A DNA stretch of 64,000 nt from NCBI RefSeq assembly GCF_039543825.1, contig NZ_BAABKM010000002.1, positions 2,450,133-2,514,132 of the forward strand. Reading direction: 5' to 3'. The notes below the pieces were generated by a model. That model was given only the letters and a program-made list of their open reading frames with translations, searched no databases and had not been told where the DNA came from. Of this stretch, positions 52,837 to 62,034 are shown one piece after another (within the stretch, counting starts at the first letter, position 1; the number at the start of each line of letters is the position of its first letter). Position numbers and translations under genes: made by a program. This DNA is from Nocardioides conyzicola (lineage in GTDB: Bacteria; Actinomycetota; Actinomycetes; Propionibacteriales; Nocardioidaceae).

Positions 52837-53601
52837 ATGGAGATCCGCTACACGCTCGCGGTCGTCACCGGTGCCGGCGGCGGGCTCGGTCGCGAGATCG
52901 CGGTCGCCCTGTCCCGCCTGGGCGCCGCCGTCGTGGTCGCCGACCGCGACGTGGCCGCGGCCCAGGAGACCGTCGACCTCGTGTGCGCGGCCAGGGTGCG
53001 CGGCTGGGCGGTGCAGGCGGACCTCGCCCAGGAGGACGACGTACGCCTCCTGGCGGCGCGGGTCCGCGACCTCGGCGGCGCGGACGTCCTGGTCAACAAC
53101 GCCGGTGGGTGGACCGAGGGCGCGGAGCAGTACCCCGCCGCTCCCGACGAGGCCTGGTCGCGCACCCTCGACCTCAACCTGCGCTCGCCGATGCTGCTCA
53201 CCCGGCTCTTCCTCGACGACCTCGACGCGCGCCGTGGCCGCCGGCAGGTGGGCGCAGTCGTCAACGTCGGATCCAGCGCCGGGGTCGGGCGCGACGGCTA
53301 CGGTTCGCCCGAGTACGCCGCGGCGAAGGCCGGTCTCGTCCGCCTGACGACCGCCCTCGGCGACCCGGAGACCGCACGCCGGGCCCGGGTGATGGCCGTG
53401 GTCCCGGGCTGGATCGGCCTGCCCCGGGCGCACGAGCAGTGGGCGGCGCTGACCGAGGAGGAGCGCGCCGGCCTGTCGCTCGTCGAGCCCGCCGACGTCG
53501 TACGCGTCGTCATGGACCTGCTCCTCCGCGGGGCAGCGGGGGAGGTGGTGGAGATCCTGGACGGCACCCAACCAGTTCCCAACCGCACCTCCCTAGCGTG
53601 A
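52837..53601 (+). CDS. Short-chain dehydrogenase/reductase
   Basis: 254-aa classical SDR: LAVVTGAGGGLGREIAVAL, VVVADRDVAAAQE (Asp after beta2, NAD preference), VLVNNAGGW, catalytic Ser in VNVGSSAGVG, and YGSPEYAAAKAGLVRLTTAL with YxxxK. Leaderless (TAGCGT 52824-52829). It sits directly before the hydroxylase subunit genes and may act in the same catabolic route. Confidence 0.9.
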   Translation: MEIRYTLAVVTGAGGGLGREIAVALSRLGAAVVVADRDVAAAQETVDLVCAARVRGWAVQADLAQEDDVRLLAARVRDLGGADVLVNNAGGWTEGAEQYPAAPDEAWSRTLDLNLRSPMLLTRLFLDDLDARRGRRQVGAVVNVGSSAGVGRDGYGSPEYAAAKAGLVRLTTALGDPETARRARVMAVVPGWIGLPRAHEQWAALTEEERAGLSLVEPADVVRVVMDLLLRGAAGEVVEILDGTQPVPNRTSLA

Positions 53602-53637
53602 CCGGCACCACAGCAGGTCTGCCTCAAGGGAGAGTCC

Positions 53638-54114
53638 ATGACCCGGATCAGCCTCACCGTCGACGGCGCGAAGGTGTCGGACGACGTCGAACCCCGCCTG
53701 CTGCTCGTGCAGTACCTGCGCGAGCGGCTCGGCAAGACCGGCACCGTCATCGGGTGCGACACCAGCAACTGCGGCGCGTGCACCGTGCACCTCGACGGCA
53801 CCAGCGTGAAGTCGTGCAACGTGCTCGCCGTCCAGGCCGACGGGGCCGAGGTCACCACCATCGAGGGGCTCGCGCAGAACGGCGAGCTGCACCCGGTGCA
53901 GGAGGCCTTCCGCGAGTGCCACGGGCTCCAGTGCGGGTTCTGCACGCCGGGGATGATCATGCAGAGCGTCGACCTGCTCAACAACAACCCCAAGCCCACC
54001 GAGGAGGAGATCCGCCTCGGGCTCGAGGGGAACCTCTGTCGCTGCACGGGCTACCACAACATCGTGCGCGCCGTGCAGCACGCCTCGGGTCAGAGCGAGG
54101 AGGCCCACGCATGA
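53638..54114 (+). CDS. Molybdenum hydroxylase small subunit, 2x[2Fe-2S] (CoxS/CutS-like)
   Basis: 158 aa. The plant-type cluster ligands are in [17 protein letters not shown] with a fourth Cys in [10 protein letters not shown]; the second cluster uses [16 protein letters not shown] and [11 protein letters not shown]. It transfers electrons between the Mo site of the large subunit and FAD of the medium subunit. ATG at 53638 with AGGGAGA ribosome site. Coupled by ATGA to the large subunit. Confidence 0.95.
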   Translation: MTRISLTVDGAKVSDDVEPRLLLVQYLRERLGKTGTVIGCDTSNCGACTVHLDGTSVKSCNVLAVQADGAEVTTIEGLAQNGELHPVQEAFRECHGLQCGFCTPGMIMQSVDLLNNNPKPTEEEIRLGLEGNLCRCTGYHNIVRAVQHASGQSEEAHA

Positions 54115-56606
54115 CGGTCACCGAGGAGCGCCCGTCCGACGCCATCGAGAAGGAGATCGGCCGCGACCGGCGCCGCAAGGAGGACCAGCGGCTGATCACC
54201 GGTCGCACCCGCTGGACCGACAACATCACGCTCCCGGGCATGCTGCACCTCGCGATGGTGCGCAGCCCGTTCGCGCACGCGACGATCACCAGCATCGACG
54301 TCTCGGCGGCCAAGACCTCCACCAACGTCGTCGACGTGCTCACCGGCAACGACTTCGGCGCGGAGCTCGGCGCGATCATCAACGCCTGGCCGATCACGCC
54401 CGACCAGGTCACGCCCGCGCACTCGCCGATGCCGGCCGACCGGGTCGCCTTCGCCGGTGAGATCGTCGCGGTCGTCATCGCACGTACGGCGGCCGAGGCC
54501 CGCGACGCCGCCGAGCTCGTCGAGGTGGAGTACGACGAGCTGCCGGCCGCCCTCGACCTCAAGAAGTCGGCCGCCGACGAGGTCCTGGCCCACCCCGACC
54601 TCGGCACCAACAAGTCCGCGCTCTGGGTCTTCGACTCGGGCGAGGCCGGCACCGGCGGCAACGTCGAGGACGCGATCGCCAAGGCCCGCACCGACGGCAT
54701 CGTGATCGAGCGCGAGTACCGCCAGCAGCGACTGATCCCCGCCTTCATGGAGCCGCGCAGCGTCGTGGTCGACCCGACCGGCGAGCAGTACACGATGTGG
54801 TCGGCCACCCAGATCCCGCACATCGTGCGGTTCGCGCTGGCGGCCACGACCGGCGTGCCCGAGTCCAAGATCCGCGTCATCGCGCCCGACGTGGGTGGCG
54901 GCTTCGGCGGCAAGCTCCAGGTCACCCCGGAGGAGTGGATCGCCTGGGCCGTCGGCCGCCGTCTGGGCAAGCCGGTGAAGTACACCGAGACCCGCTCCGA
55001 GTCGCTGATGAGCGCCCACCACGGCCGCGACCAGTGGCAGAAGCTGACGCTGTCGGCCGAGAAGGACGGCACCGTCACCGGCCTCAAGGTCGAGCTGCTC
55101 GCCGACCTCGGTGCGTACGTCGCCATCGTCGGCGGCGGCGTCCCGGTGCTCGGCGCCTTCATGTTCAACGCGATCTACAAGTTCCCGGCCTACCACTTCG
55201 CCGTCCAGACGGTGCTGACCAACAAGGCCTGGACCGACGCCTACCGCGGCGCCGGGCGCCCGGAGGCGACGTACGCCATCGAGCGCCTGATGTCGGAGCT
55301 GGCCGCCGAGGTCGGCGTGGACCCGCTCGAGATCCGCGAGAAGAACTGGATCAAGCACGAGGAGTTCCCGTTCACCACGGTGGCCGGGCTGGAGTACGAC
55401 TCCGGCAACTACGAGGCCGCCACCGCGAAGGCCAAGGAGATGTTCGGGTACGACGAGCTGCGCTCCGAGCAGATGGCGCGGCGGGCCTCCGGCGACACCG
55501 TGCAGCTCGGCATCGGCATCTCGACCTTCACCGAGATGTGCGGCCTGGCCCCGAGCCGGGTCCTCGGCCAGCTCGACTACGGCGCCGGCGGCTGGGAGCA
55601 CGCGAGCGTGCGGATGCTGGCCACCGGCAAGGTCGAGGTGGTCACCGGGGCCTCGGCCCACGGCCAGGGGCACGAGACGGCGTTCAGCCAGATCGTGGCG
55701 GACCGGCTCGGCGTCGCGTTCGAGGACGTCGAGGTGCTGCACGGCGACACGCAGGTCGCCCACAAGGGCTTGGACACCTACGGGTCACGGTCGCTCGTCG
55801 TCGGCGGCGAGGCACTGGTCAAGGCGGCCGACAAGGTGATCGAGAAGGCCAAGCCGATCGCGGCCCACCTGCTCGAGGCCTCGGTCGACGACCTCGAGTT
55901 CTCCGGCGGCCGGTTCACGGTCCGCGGCACCGACCAGGGCATGGCGATCGGCGAGATCTCGACCGCCGTCTTCGCCGCGCACAACCTGCCAGACGGCGTG
56001 GAGCCGAGCATCGACGCGGAGGCGACGTACGACCCCGTCAACTTCAACTATCCCCACGGCACCCACCTCTGCGCGATGGAGGTGGACACCGAGACCGGGG
56101 CGGTGAAGATGCGCAAGTACGTCTGCGTCGACGACATCGGCAACATCGTCAACCCGCTGATCGTCGCGGGCCAGGTGCACGGCGGGCTGGTGCAGGGCAT
56201 CGCCCAGGCCCTGTGGGAGGAGGCGGTGTACGACGACTCCGGCACGCTCGTGTCCGGGTCGTTCGTCGACTACCTGCTGCCGACCGCGGCCGACACGATC
56301 AGCTTCGACATCGAGCACACCACGACGCCGTCGCTGACCAACACCCTGGGCACGAAGGGTGTCGGTGAGGCCGGCACCATCGCCTCGACCCCTGCCGTGG
56401 TCAACGCGGTCGTCGACGCCGTACGCCACCTCGGCGTGACCGACATCCAGATGCCGTGCACGCCCGAGCGGGTGTGGAAGGCGATCAACGGACCCGGCTC
56501 CGGCGGCGCGACGGAGGGTGCGGCGATGCCGCACTTCGAGAGCGGTGGCGCCGCGGGCAACCAGGAGCAACCCGGCACGGCGAGCACCGAAGGAGCCGGA
56601 TCGTGA
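54111..56606 (+). CDS. Molybdenum hydroxylase large subunit, form II CoxL-like (xanthine dehydrogenase family)
   Basis: 831-aa catalytic subunit binding molybdopterin cytosine dinucleotide. Mo-cofactor segments include [41 protein letters not shown] and [20 protein letters not shown] (the last carrying the catalytic Glu). Residues 377-383 are AYRGAGR, the form II signature, not AYXCSFR of true CO dehydrogenases, and the Cu-binding Cys is absent. It therefore probably hydroxylates an organic (aromatic, purine or aldehyde) substrate. A Gly/Ala/Glu-rich C-terminal tail of about 35 residues looks disordered. Confidence 0.93.
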   Translation: MTVTEERPSDAIEKEIGRDRRRKEDQRLITGRTRWTDNITLPGMLHLAMVRSPFAHATITSIDVSAAKTSTNVVDVLTGNDFGAELGAIINAWPITPDQVTPAHSPMPADRVAFAGEIVAVVIARTAAEARDAAELVEVEYDELPAALDLKKSAADEVLAHPDLGTNKSALWVFDSGEAGTGGNVEDAIAKARTDGIVIEREYRQQRLIPAFMEPRSVVVDPTGEQYTMWSATQIPHIVRFALAATTGVPESKIRVIAPDVGGGFGGKLQVTPEEWIAWAVGRRLGKPVKYTETRSESLMSAHHGRDQWQKLTLSAEKDGTVTGLKVELLADLGAYVAIVGGGVPVLGAFMFNAIYKFPAYHFAVQTVLTNKAWTDAYRGAGRPEATYAIERLMSELAAEVGVDPLEIREKNWIKHEEFPFTTVAGLEYDSGNYEAATAKAKEMFGYDELRSEQMARRASGDTVQLGIGISTFTEMCGLAPSRVLGQLDYGAGGWEHASVRMLATGKVEVVTGASAHGQGHETAFSQIVADRLGVAFEDVEVLHGDTQVAHKGLDTYGSRSLVVGGEALVKAADKVIEKAKPIAAHLLEASVDDLEFSGGRFTVRGTDQGMAIGEISTAVFAAHNLPDGVEPSIDAEATYDPVNFNYPHGTHLCAMEVDTETGAVKMRKYVCVDDIGNIVNPLIVAGQVHGGLVQGIAQALWEEAVYDDSGTLVSGSFVDYLLPTAADTISFDIEHTTTPSLTNTLGTKGVGEAGTIASTPAVVNAVVDAVRHLGVTDIQMPCTPERVWKAINGPGSGGATEGAAMPHFESGGAAGNQEQPGTASTEGAGS

Positions 56607-57457
56607 TCCCCGCAGCGTTCGACTACGTCGCCCCGACCACGGTCGAGGACGCCCTGGCGGCCCTGGCGCAGTACGGCGACGAGGCGAAGATCATCGCCGG
56701 CGGGCAGAGCCTGCTGCCGGTGCTCCGGATGCGCCTCAACGCGCCGGAGTGGATCATCGACCTCGGCAAGATCGAGTCGCTGCGCGGCATCCGCGACGAC
56801 GGCGACGCGATCGTGATCGGCGCGATGACGCCGCACGTGGTCGTCGGCTCCGACCCGCTGGTCGCCGAGCACGCCTCCCTGATCTCGAAGGCGGTGGAGC
56901 ACCTCGCCGACGCGCAGGTGCGCCACCGCGGCACCTTCGGCGGCGCGCTCGCGCACGCTGACCCCGCCGGCGATCTCGGGGCGCCGGCGTTGGCGCTCGG
57001 CGCGGAGTTCGTGATCCAGGGCGCCGGTGGCTCGCGGACCGTCGCGGCCGACGACTTCTTCGTCGACCTCTTCGAGACCGCCATCGGCGAGGACGAGATC
57101 CTCACCGAGGTGCGGATCCCGAAGCGGACCGGCTGGGGCTCGACGTACGAGAAGTTCGTGCGGGTCGCCCACCAGTGGCCGATCGTGGCGGTCGCCGCGA
57201 CCGTCCGGGTCGACGGCGGCACGATCGCCGAGGCGCGGATCGGCCTGACCAACATGGGCAACACGCCCCTGCGGGCCCGGGCCGTCGAGGACGCGCTCGT
57301 GGGGCAGCCGGCGACGGACGACGCCGTACGCGCGGCCGCTGCGCTGGCCGCCGACGGCACCAACCCGCCCTCGGACCTCAACGGCGACGCCGACTACCGC
57401 CGCCACCTGGCGACGGTGCTGACGCGGCGAGCCGTCCTCACTGCGGCCGGGGCCTGA
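56603..57457 (+). CDS. Molybdenum hydroxylase medium (FAD) subunit (CoxM-like)
   Basis: 284 aa. FAD-binding motifs are KIIAGGQSLLPVLRMRLNAPEW and RHRGTFGGALAHADPAGDLGAPALAL, the latter replacing the usual TIGGN/D loop; DEILTEVRIPKRTGWGSTYEKF is the CO-dehydrogenase flavoprotein C-terminal domain. GTG start overlaps the large-subunit stop by 4 nt (GTGA). Passes electrons to the final acceptor. Confidence 0.94.
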   Translation: MIPAAFDYVAPTTVEDALAALAQYGDEAKIIAGGQSLLPVLRMRLNAPEWIIDLGKIESLRGIRDDGDAIVIGAMTPHVVVGSDPLVAEHASLISKAVEHLADAQVRHRGTFGGALAHADPAGDLGAPALALGAEFVIQGAGGSRTVAADDFFVDLFETAIGEDEILTEVRIPKRTGWGSTYEKFVRVAHQWPIVAVAATVRVDGGTIAEARIGLTNMGNTPLRARAVEDALVGQPATDDAVRAAAALAADGTNPPSDLNGDADYRRHLATVLTRRAVLTAAGA

Positions 57458-58218
57458 TGGAGCTCACGCATCGCTTCACCGTCCCCACCTCGGTCGACGA
57501 GACCTGGGCGCACTTCCAGGACATCGCGTCCGTGGCGGAGTGCTTCCCGGGCGCCACGGTGACCGAGGCCGACGCCGACTCCTTCGCGGGGTCGGTGAAG
57601 GTCAAGCTCGGCCCGATCGCCCTGGTCTACAACGGCTCCGGCACCTTCGTGGAGAAGGACGAGGCGGCGCACCGCTTCCTCGTCGACGCGAAGGGGCGCG
57701 ACAAGCGCGGCAACGGCACGGCGGGCGCGAAGGTCACCCTGACGATGACCGACGCCGCGGCCGGGGGGACCGATGTCGAGGTCATCACCGACCTCGCGAT
57801 CACGGGCAAGCCGGCCCAGTTCGGTCGCGGGGTCATGCAGGACGTCTCGGACAAGCTGCTCGGGCAGTTCGTGGAGTGCCTGGAGCAACGGCTGAGTGCG
57901 GAGTCCACGGGGGCCTCGCAAGCACCCTCTCCCGAGTCCGAGCAGGCGGCCGAGCCGGAACCCGAGACCGTCTCGGCCGCCGTCCCTCCCGCACCGACCG
58001 CGGGGACAGCCACGGACGAGGTGGTTGCCGAACCGCCCGCGCCACAGCCATCTCGTCCGGAGCTACCCCGGATGCCCCCGCACTCCGTGCCGAAGCAGGA
58101 CGACGCGCTCAACCTCGGCTCGGCCGTGCTGCCCGTGCTCGCGAAGACCTACTGGAAGCCGGCCGTCGGCGTGGCCGTGGTGGCGGGCCTGGTCATCTGG
58201 TGGGTCGTCAGCCGCTGA
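57457..58218 (+). CDS. CoxG-like SRPBCC protein with C-terminal membrane anchor
   Basis: 253 aa. Residues 1-145 form the CoxG/SRPBCC domain (ELTHRFTVPTSVDETWAHFQDIASVAECFPGATVTE; DVEVITDLAITGKPAQFGRGVMQDVSDKLLGQF). A Pro/Glu/Ala-rich linker follows, then one C-terminal transmembrane helix (VGVAVVAGLVIWWVVSR). CoxG anchors CO dehydrogenase to the membrane in carboxydotrophs, and the tail anchor here supports recruiting this hydroxylase to the respiratory membrane. Start overlaps the FAD subunit stop by 1 nt. Confidence 0.92.
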   Translation: MELTHRFTVPTSVDETWAHFQDIASVAECFPGATVTEADADSFAGSVKVKLGPIALVYNGSGTFVEKDEAAHRFLVDAKGRDKRGNGTAGAKVTLTMTDAAAGGTDVEVITDLAITGKPAQFGRGVMQDVSDKLLGQFVECLEQRLSAESTGASQAPSPESEQAAEPEPETVSAAVPPAPTAGTATDEVVAEPPAPQPSRPELPRMPPHSVPKQDDALNLGSAVLPVLAKTYWKPAVGVAVVAGLVIWWVVSR

Positions 58219-58231
58219 CTCGATCGGCGGG

Positions 58232-59575
58232 TCACTCCAGCGTGCCGGAGCGCGTCTTCGGCGTGGGCTCCGGTACGACGTCGGCGTCGGTGACCAGCTC
58301 GGGCTCGCGGACGCCGTTGACGCCCGCGGGGAGCTGGGGCTCGAGCCGGACGATCGCGAGCACGCCGAGGAGCACGCAACCGGCGACGAGGGTGCCGATG
58401 TAGACGCTGTCGAGGTGGTGCCCGATCAGGAAGCCGGCGATCGGCGGCGCGATGATCTGCGCCAGCTGGAAGGCCGCCGAGCTCGCGGCGTTGTAGCGCC
58501 CGCGCAGGTGGTCGGGCGCCAGGTCGTTGACGAGCGCCGGGACGGTCGGCTGCAGCAGGGTCTCGCCGAAGGCGAAGACCGAGGCGCACGCGGCGACCAG
58601 CATGGTGGCGCCCCACGTGCCGGACACCAGCCCGGTCGCCCCGAGCAGCAGCCACGACACCGCCCAGACCGCCGCCATCACCGCGATGACCCGGGTGCGC
58701 CGACGACCCTCGATGCGCTGCAGCACCACGAGCTGGAGCAGCACGATCACCAGGGTGTTGGCGGCGAACGCGAAGCCCAGCCCCTGGGTCGAGATCTCGC
58801 CGACCGAGCGGGCGTACGCCGGCATGCCGGCGTTGAGCTGCGAGTAGCCGACGTACGACGAGACGAAGCTGATCGCCAGCATCGAGGCGACAGCGGGACG
58901 GCGTACGACGTCGAGGTAGCTGACCTTCGCGCGCGGCTCGTCGCCGTGGTGCTCCACCCGGCCGGCGACGTGACGCAGCGGGACGAGCATCAGGAAGAGC
59001 GCCGGCAGGTAGCTCACCGCGTCGCCCAGGTAGATCGCCTGGAACGTCGCGACGTGGTCGACCCGCACGACCATGCCCGCCACCAGGCCGCCGATGCCGA
59101 TACCGAGGTTGAGCAGCGTGAAGTTGACCCCGAAGTAGCGCTGCCGGAGATCCGACGGGATGACCGCGGCGATGAACGCCTGGAAGCCCGGCCACGAGAC
59201 GCCGAACGCCACGCCGCTGAGCAGCAGCGCGACGGCGGCCGCCGCCTGCGTCGAGGCGAAGGCGAGCACCACGTTGCCGATGACCTGGAGCACCAGCGCG
59301 CCGACCAGGATCCGGCGTGCGCCCCACCGGTCGATCGCCGCACCACCGGGCCCGACCACCAGGAAGCCCACCAGCGGCGGGAGCGCCAGCAGCAGACCCG
59401 CGTCGCTGAGCGCGAAGCCGCGCACCTCGTGGAGGTAGACGATGTTGAACGGCAGGACCAGACCGGTGCCGATGAACTCGAACACGACGACCGAGAGCAG
59501 CAGCTTGCCCTCACGCGGCAGGTCGTGCCAGAACGAGCGGAGCGTGAGGGGACCGGGGCTGGTGGGGCTCGACAT
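58232..59575 (-). CDS. Major facilitator superfamily transporter
   Basis: 447 aa with 12 predicted membrane helices and the MFS loop motif in GPGGAAIDRWGARRILVGALVLQV. The overall pattern (FEFIGTGLVLPFNIVYLHEVRGFALSDAGLLLAL; ETLLQPTVPALVNDLAPDHLRGRYNAASSAAFQLAQIIAPPIAGFLIG) is that of drug/metabolite efflux MFS proteins. A 13-nt gap separates its stop from the convergent coxG-like gene. Divergent from the DUF2207 gene across a small inverted repeat. Substrate unknown. Confidence 0.88.
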   Translation of the reverse strand: MSSPTSPGPLTLRSFWHDLPREGKLLLSVVVFEFIGTGLVLPFNIVYLHEVRGFALSDAGLLLALPPLVGFLVVGPGGAAIDRWGARRILVGALVLQVIGNVVLAFASTQAAAAVALLLSGVAFGVSWPGFQAFIAAVIPSDLRQRYFGVNFTLLNLGIGIGGLVAGMVVRVDHVATFQAIYLGDAVSYLPALFLMLVPLRHVAGRVEHHGDEPRAKVSYLDVVRRPAVASMLAISFVSSYVGYSQLNAGMPAYARSVGEISTQGLGFAFAANTLVIVLLQLVVLQRIEGRRRTRVIAVMAAVWAVSWLLLGATGLVSGTWGATMLVAACASVFAFGETLLQPTVPALVNDLAPDHLRGRYNAASSAAFQLAQIIAPPIAGFLIGHHLDSVYIGTLVAGCVLLGVLAIVRLEPQLPAGVNGVREPELVTDADVVPEPTPKTRSGTLE

Positions 59576-59610
59576 GTTGCAACGAGTGTTTCAGGGCCCA
59601 TGGACAGTCT

Positions 59611-59626
59611 GCGAATCCTTATTCGC
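59611..59626. promoter_or_regulatory. Inverted repeat between divergent MFS and DUF2207 genes
   Basis: GCGAAT-CCTT-ATTCGC, perfect 6-bp arms, 36 nt upstream of the MFS start and about 18 nt before the -10 TAGGCT (59644-59649) of the DUF2207 gene, so it overlaps the plus-strand -35 region. A regulator binding here could act on both genes. Confidence 0.45.
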
Positions 59627-59656
59627 CGACCTCCGCCTACCCCTAGGCTCCGGACC

Positions 59657-61417
59657 ATGAAGCGTCTTGTGGGCTACACGATCGGCCTCGCCGTCGTGGT
59701 CCTGGTCCTCCTGATCCCGGCCGCCGTCTACGGCTCGCTCGGTGACGACGAGGGCCCGGCGGAGTCCGAGACCACCACGATCACGTCGTACGACGGGGAC
59801 TTCGACGTCGCCAAGGACGGTGACCTGAAGGTCGTCGAGAAGCTGACGGTCGACTTCCCGTCCAGCGGCAAGCACGGCATCTTCCGGTTCTGGGACACCG
59901 AGGACACCACGGCTCCCGACTCCCGGCGGATCCCGCACGACGTCAAGGTGACGATGGACGGCGGCGACGTCGACGTGGAGATGCTGCGGCAGGGGGGCGG
60001 TCGGTACCGCGTCGCCAAGATCGGCGACGCGGACTCGACGGTGTCGCCGGGGGAGCACGTCTACCGGATCAGCTACCGCATCGACGGCGTGCTCGAGCCC
60101 GGGACCAACGGGTCGAAGACCCAGTTCTACTGGAACCTGATCCCGGGCGGGTGGGCGCAGAGCATCACCGCCGCCGACCTGACCGTCCACCTGCCGGCCG
60201 ATGCCGAGAAGGTCCAGTGCGCGGTCGGCACGGACGAGGGCGGCTGCACGGTCGACGGCGAGGGCACCCGGACCCTCCACGTCACCGCCGCCGACCTGCC
60301 CCCGCTGACGTCGGTCACGCTCAAGACCGGTCTCGACATGGAGACGCCGCCCGCGGGCGGGACGCTCCCGTGGCCGCGTGCCCTCGACGCGGTGTTCGGT
60401 CCCAGCGTGGCCGGCCTCGGGGTCGTCCTCTTCCTCTCGGTCCTCGCGGCCCTGCTCGGTCTCTACCTGGCCAAGCGGGCGGCCGAGCGCGACCCGCAGT
60501 TCCCGCTCATGTACGCGCCGCCCGAGGGGATCGGCCCCGCCCAGGCGGCGTACCTGGTCACCGAGCAGGTCGACGACGAGCAGTACGTCGCGACGCTCAT
60601 GTACGCCGCCGAGAAGGGCGCGATCGACCTCGACCGCTCCGACGGCGCCTGGACGATCAAGGACAAGAACGGAGCCGCCGGCTGGGCCGGGCTCGACCCG
60701 GTCACTTCCGGGGTCGCGCACCTGCTCGGCGGTCCGGGCACGTCGTTCGTCGCGGCCCCGAAGGACGTGACCGCCGGCAAGCGGCTCAAGGAGGAGATGT
60801 CCACCTTCGAGTCGAGCACGAAGGCGTGGGCGTCCACCAACGGCCTGATGACCCAGAGCGGCTTCGGCGCCCTCAGCGGGCTCGTCATCGGCGGGTGCTT
60901 CCTGGCCGTCATCGCCATCGGGATCGTGAACCCCTTCAACATGTCGATCGTCGGCCTGGTCATCGGCGCGTTCGCGGTCTTCGCGGTCTCGCTCGCCGCG
61001 CCCGGGGCCGGGACGCGCCGCACCAAGGCCGGCCGCGACGTCTGGTCCCGCGCGGGCGGCTTCAAGCGGATCCTGTCGACGCCGTCGGCGCAGGACCGGT
61101 TCGACTTCTCAGGGCGTCAGGAGCTCTACACCGCCTACATCCCGTGGGCGGTGGCCTTCGGCTGCGCCGACGAGTGGGCGGAGAAATACCGCACCGAGAT
61201 GGCGACCGAGCCGCCCGTGCCGTCGTACTTCGGCTCGGCGTACGCCGGCGCCTACGCCGGAACCGCCGTCTCGTCGATGGTCTCCGACTTCAGCTCCACC
61301 GTCAGCTCCGCCATCTCGTCCTACAACGCCACCCAGTCCTCGTCGTCCTCCGGAGGGGGCGGCGGCGGGTTCAGCGGCGGCGGCGGTGGCGGTGGCGGTG
61401 GCGGCGGCTCCTGGTGA
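59657..61417 (+). CDS. DUF2207 membrane protein with poly-Gly tail
   Basis: 586 aa. N-terminal signal/anchor helix (LVGYTIGLAVVVLVLLIPAAVYG), a large extracytoplasmic DUF2207 domain (DGDLKVVEKLTVDFPSSGKHGIFRFW ... HVYRISYRIDGVL ... YWNLIPGGWAQSI), then membrane helices near residues 245-270 and 400-450, and a cytoplasmic part. The C-terminus ends in Ser and Gly runs and SGGG...SW, the Gly-rich tail usual for this family. It is leaderless (TAGGCT) and followed by lemA, a recurrent bacterial pairing. Function unknown; envelope maintenance is suspected. Confidence 0.88.
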   Translation: MKRLVGYTIGLAVVVLVLLIPAAVYGSLGDDEGPAESETTTITSYDGDFDVAKDGDLKVVEKLTVDFPSSGKHGIFRFWDTEDTTAPDSRRIPHDVKVTMDGGDVDVEMLRQGGGRYRVAKIGDADSTVSPGEHVYRISYRIDGVLEPGTNGSKTQFYWNLIPGGWAQSITAADLTVHLPADAEKVQCAVGTDEGGCTVDGEGTRTLHVTAADLPPLTSVTLKTGLDMETPPAGGTLPWPRALDAVFGPSVAGLGVVLFLSVLAALLGLYLAKRAAERDPQFPLMYAPPEGIGPAQAAYLVTEQVDDEQYVATLMYAAEKGAIDLDRSDGAWTIKDKNGAAGWAGLDPVTSGVAHLLGGPGTSFVAAPKDVTAGKRLKEEMSTFESSTKAWASTNGLMTQSGFGALSGLVIGGCFLAVIAIGIVNPFNMSIVGLVIGAFAVFAVSLAAPGAGTRRTKAGRDVWSRAGGFKRILSTPSAQDRFDFSGRQELYTAYIPWAVAFGCADEWAEKYRTEMATEPPVPSYFGSAYAGAYAGTAVSSMVSDFSSTVSSAISSYNATQSSSSSGGGGGGFSGGGGGGGGGGGSW

Positions 61418-61470
61418 CCGCATACTTGCCCCACTCCCATGACCTGCACCCCATGAACTGAGGAGTTCAC

Positions 61471-62034
61471 ATGCTCATCGCCATCATCGTCATCGTGGTG
61501 CTCGTCGCCATCGTCGGCTTCGTGGTCGTCGGCTTCAACAAGCTGCGCACCACCGACATCGGCGCGCAGGAGGCACTGGGTGGCATCGACGTCCAGCTGA
61601 CGCGTCGCGCCGACCTGATCCCCAACCTGGTCGAGACCGTCAAGGGCTACGCCGCCCACGAGAAGGGCGTCTTCGAGGAGGTCACCCGGGCCCGCAGCGC
61701 CGTCCAGGCCGCCGCGAAGGGCGACGACGTCCCGGCCAAGGCCGCAGCGGACGCCGCGCTCGGCCAGGCACTGGTCAAGGTCAACGCCGTCGCCGAGGCC
61801 TACCCGGACCTGAAGGCCAACACCAACTTCCTCGAGCTCCAGAAGCAGCTCGCGGACACCGAGAACCAGATCTCCTTCGCCCGCCAGTACTACAACGACG
61901 CGGTCGCAACGCTCAACAAGCTGACCCAGACGATCCCGTGGATGTTCCTCACCGGCATCGCAGGAGTGCACAAGCGCGACTTCTACGACGCCCCCGAGGG
62001 CCAGGACGTCGCCCCGACCGTCAGCTTCGAGTAG
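61471..62034 (+). CDS. lemA: LemA family protein
   Basis: 187 aa. One N-terminal membrane helix (LIAIIVIVVLVAIVGFVVVGF) with a tiny outside segment, then the LemA helical bundle: IGAQEALGGIDVQLTRRADLIPNLVETVKGYAAHEKGVFEEVTRARS and TENQISFARQYYNDAVATLNKLTQTIPW. Ribosome site GAGGAG before ATG at 61471. Paired with the DUF2207 protein, with which it probably forms a membrane complex. Its stop abuts the convergent reductase stop without overlap. Confidence 0.93.
   Translation: MLIAIIVIVVLVAIVGFVVVGFNKLRTTDIGAQEALGGIDVQLTRRADLIPNLVETVKGYAAHEKGVFEEVTRARSAVQAAAKGDDVPAKAAADAALGQALVKVNAVAEAYPDLKANTNFLELQKQLADTENQISFARQYYNDAVATLNKLTQTIPWMFLTGIAGVHKRDFYDAPEGQDVAPTVSFE

Noticed and set aside
54111..58218. 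Annotation as a genuine aerobic CO dehydrogenase (coxSLM)
   Set aside because: The large subunit has AYRGAGR at residues 377-383 instead of the Cu-binding AYXCSFR loop, so it belongs to form II and should not be named for CO oxidation.
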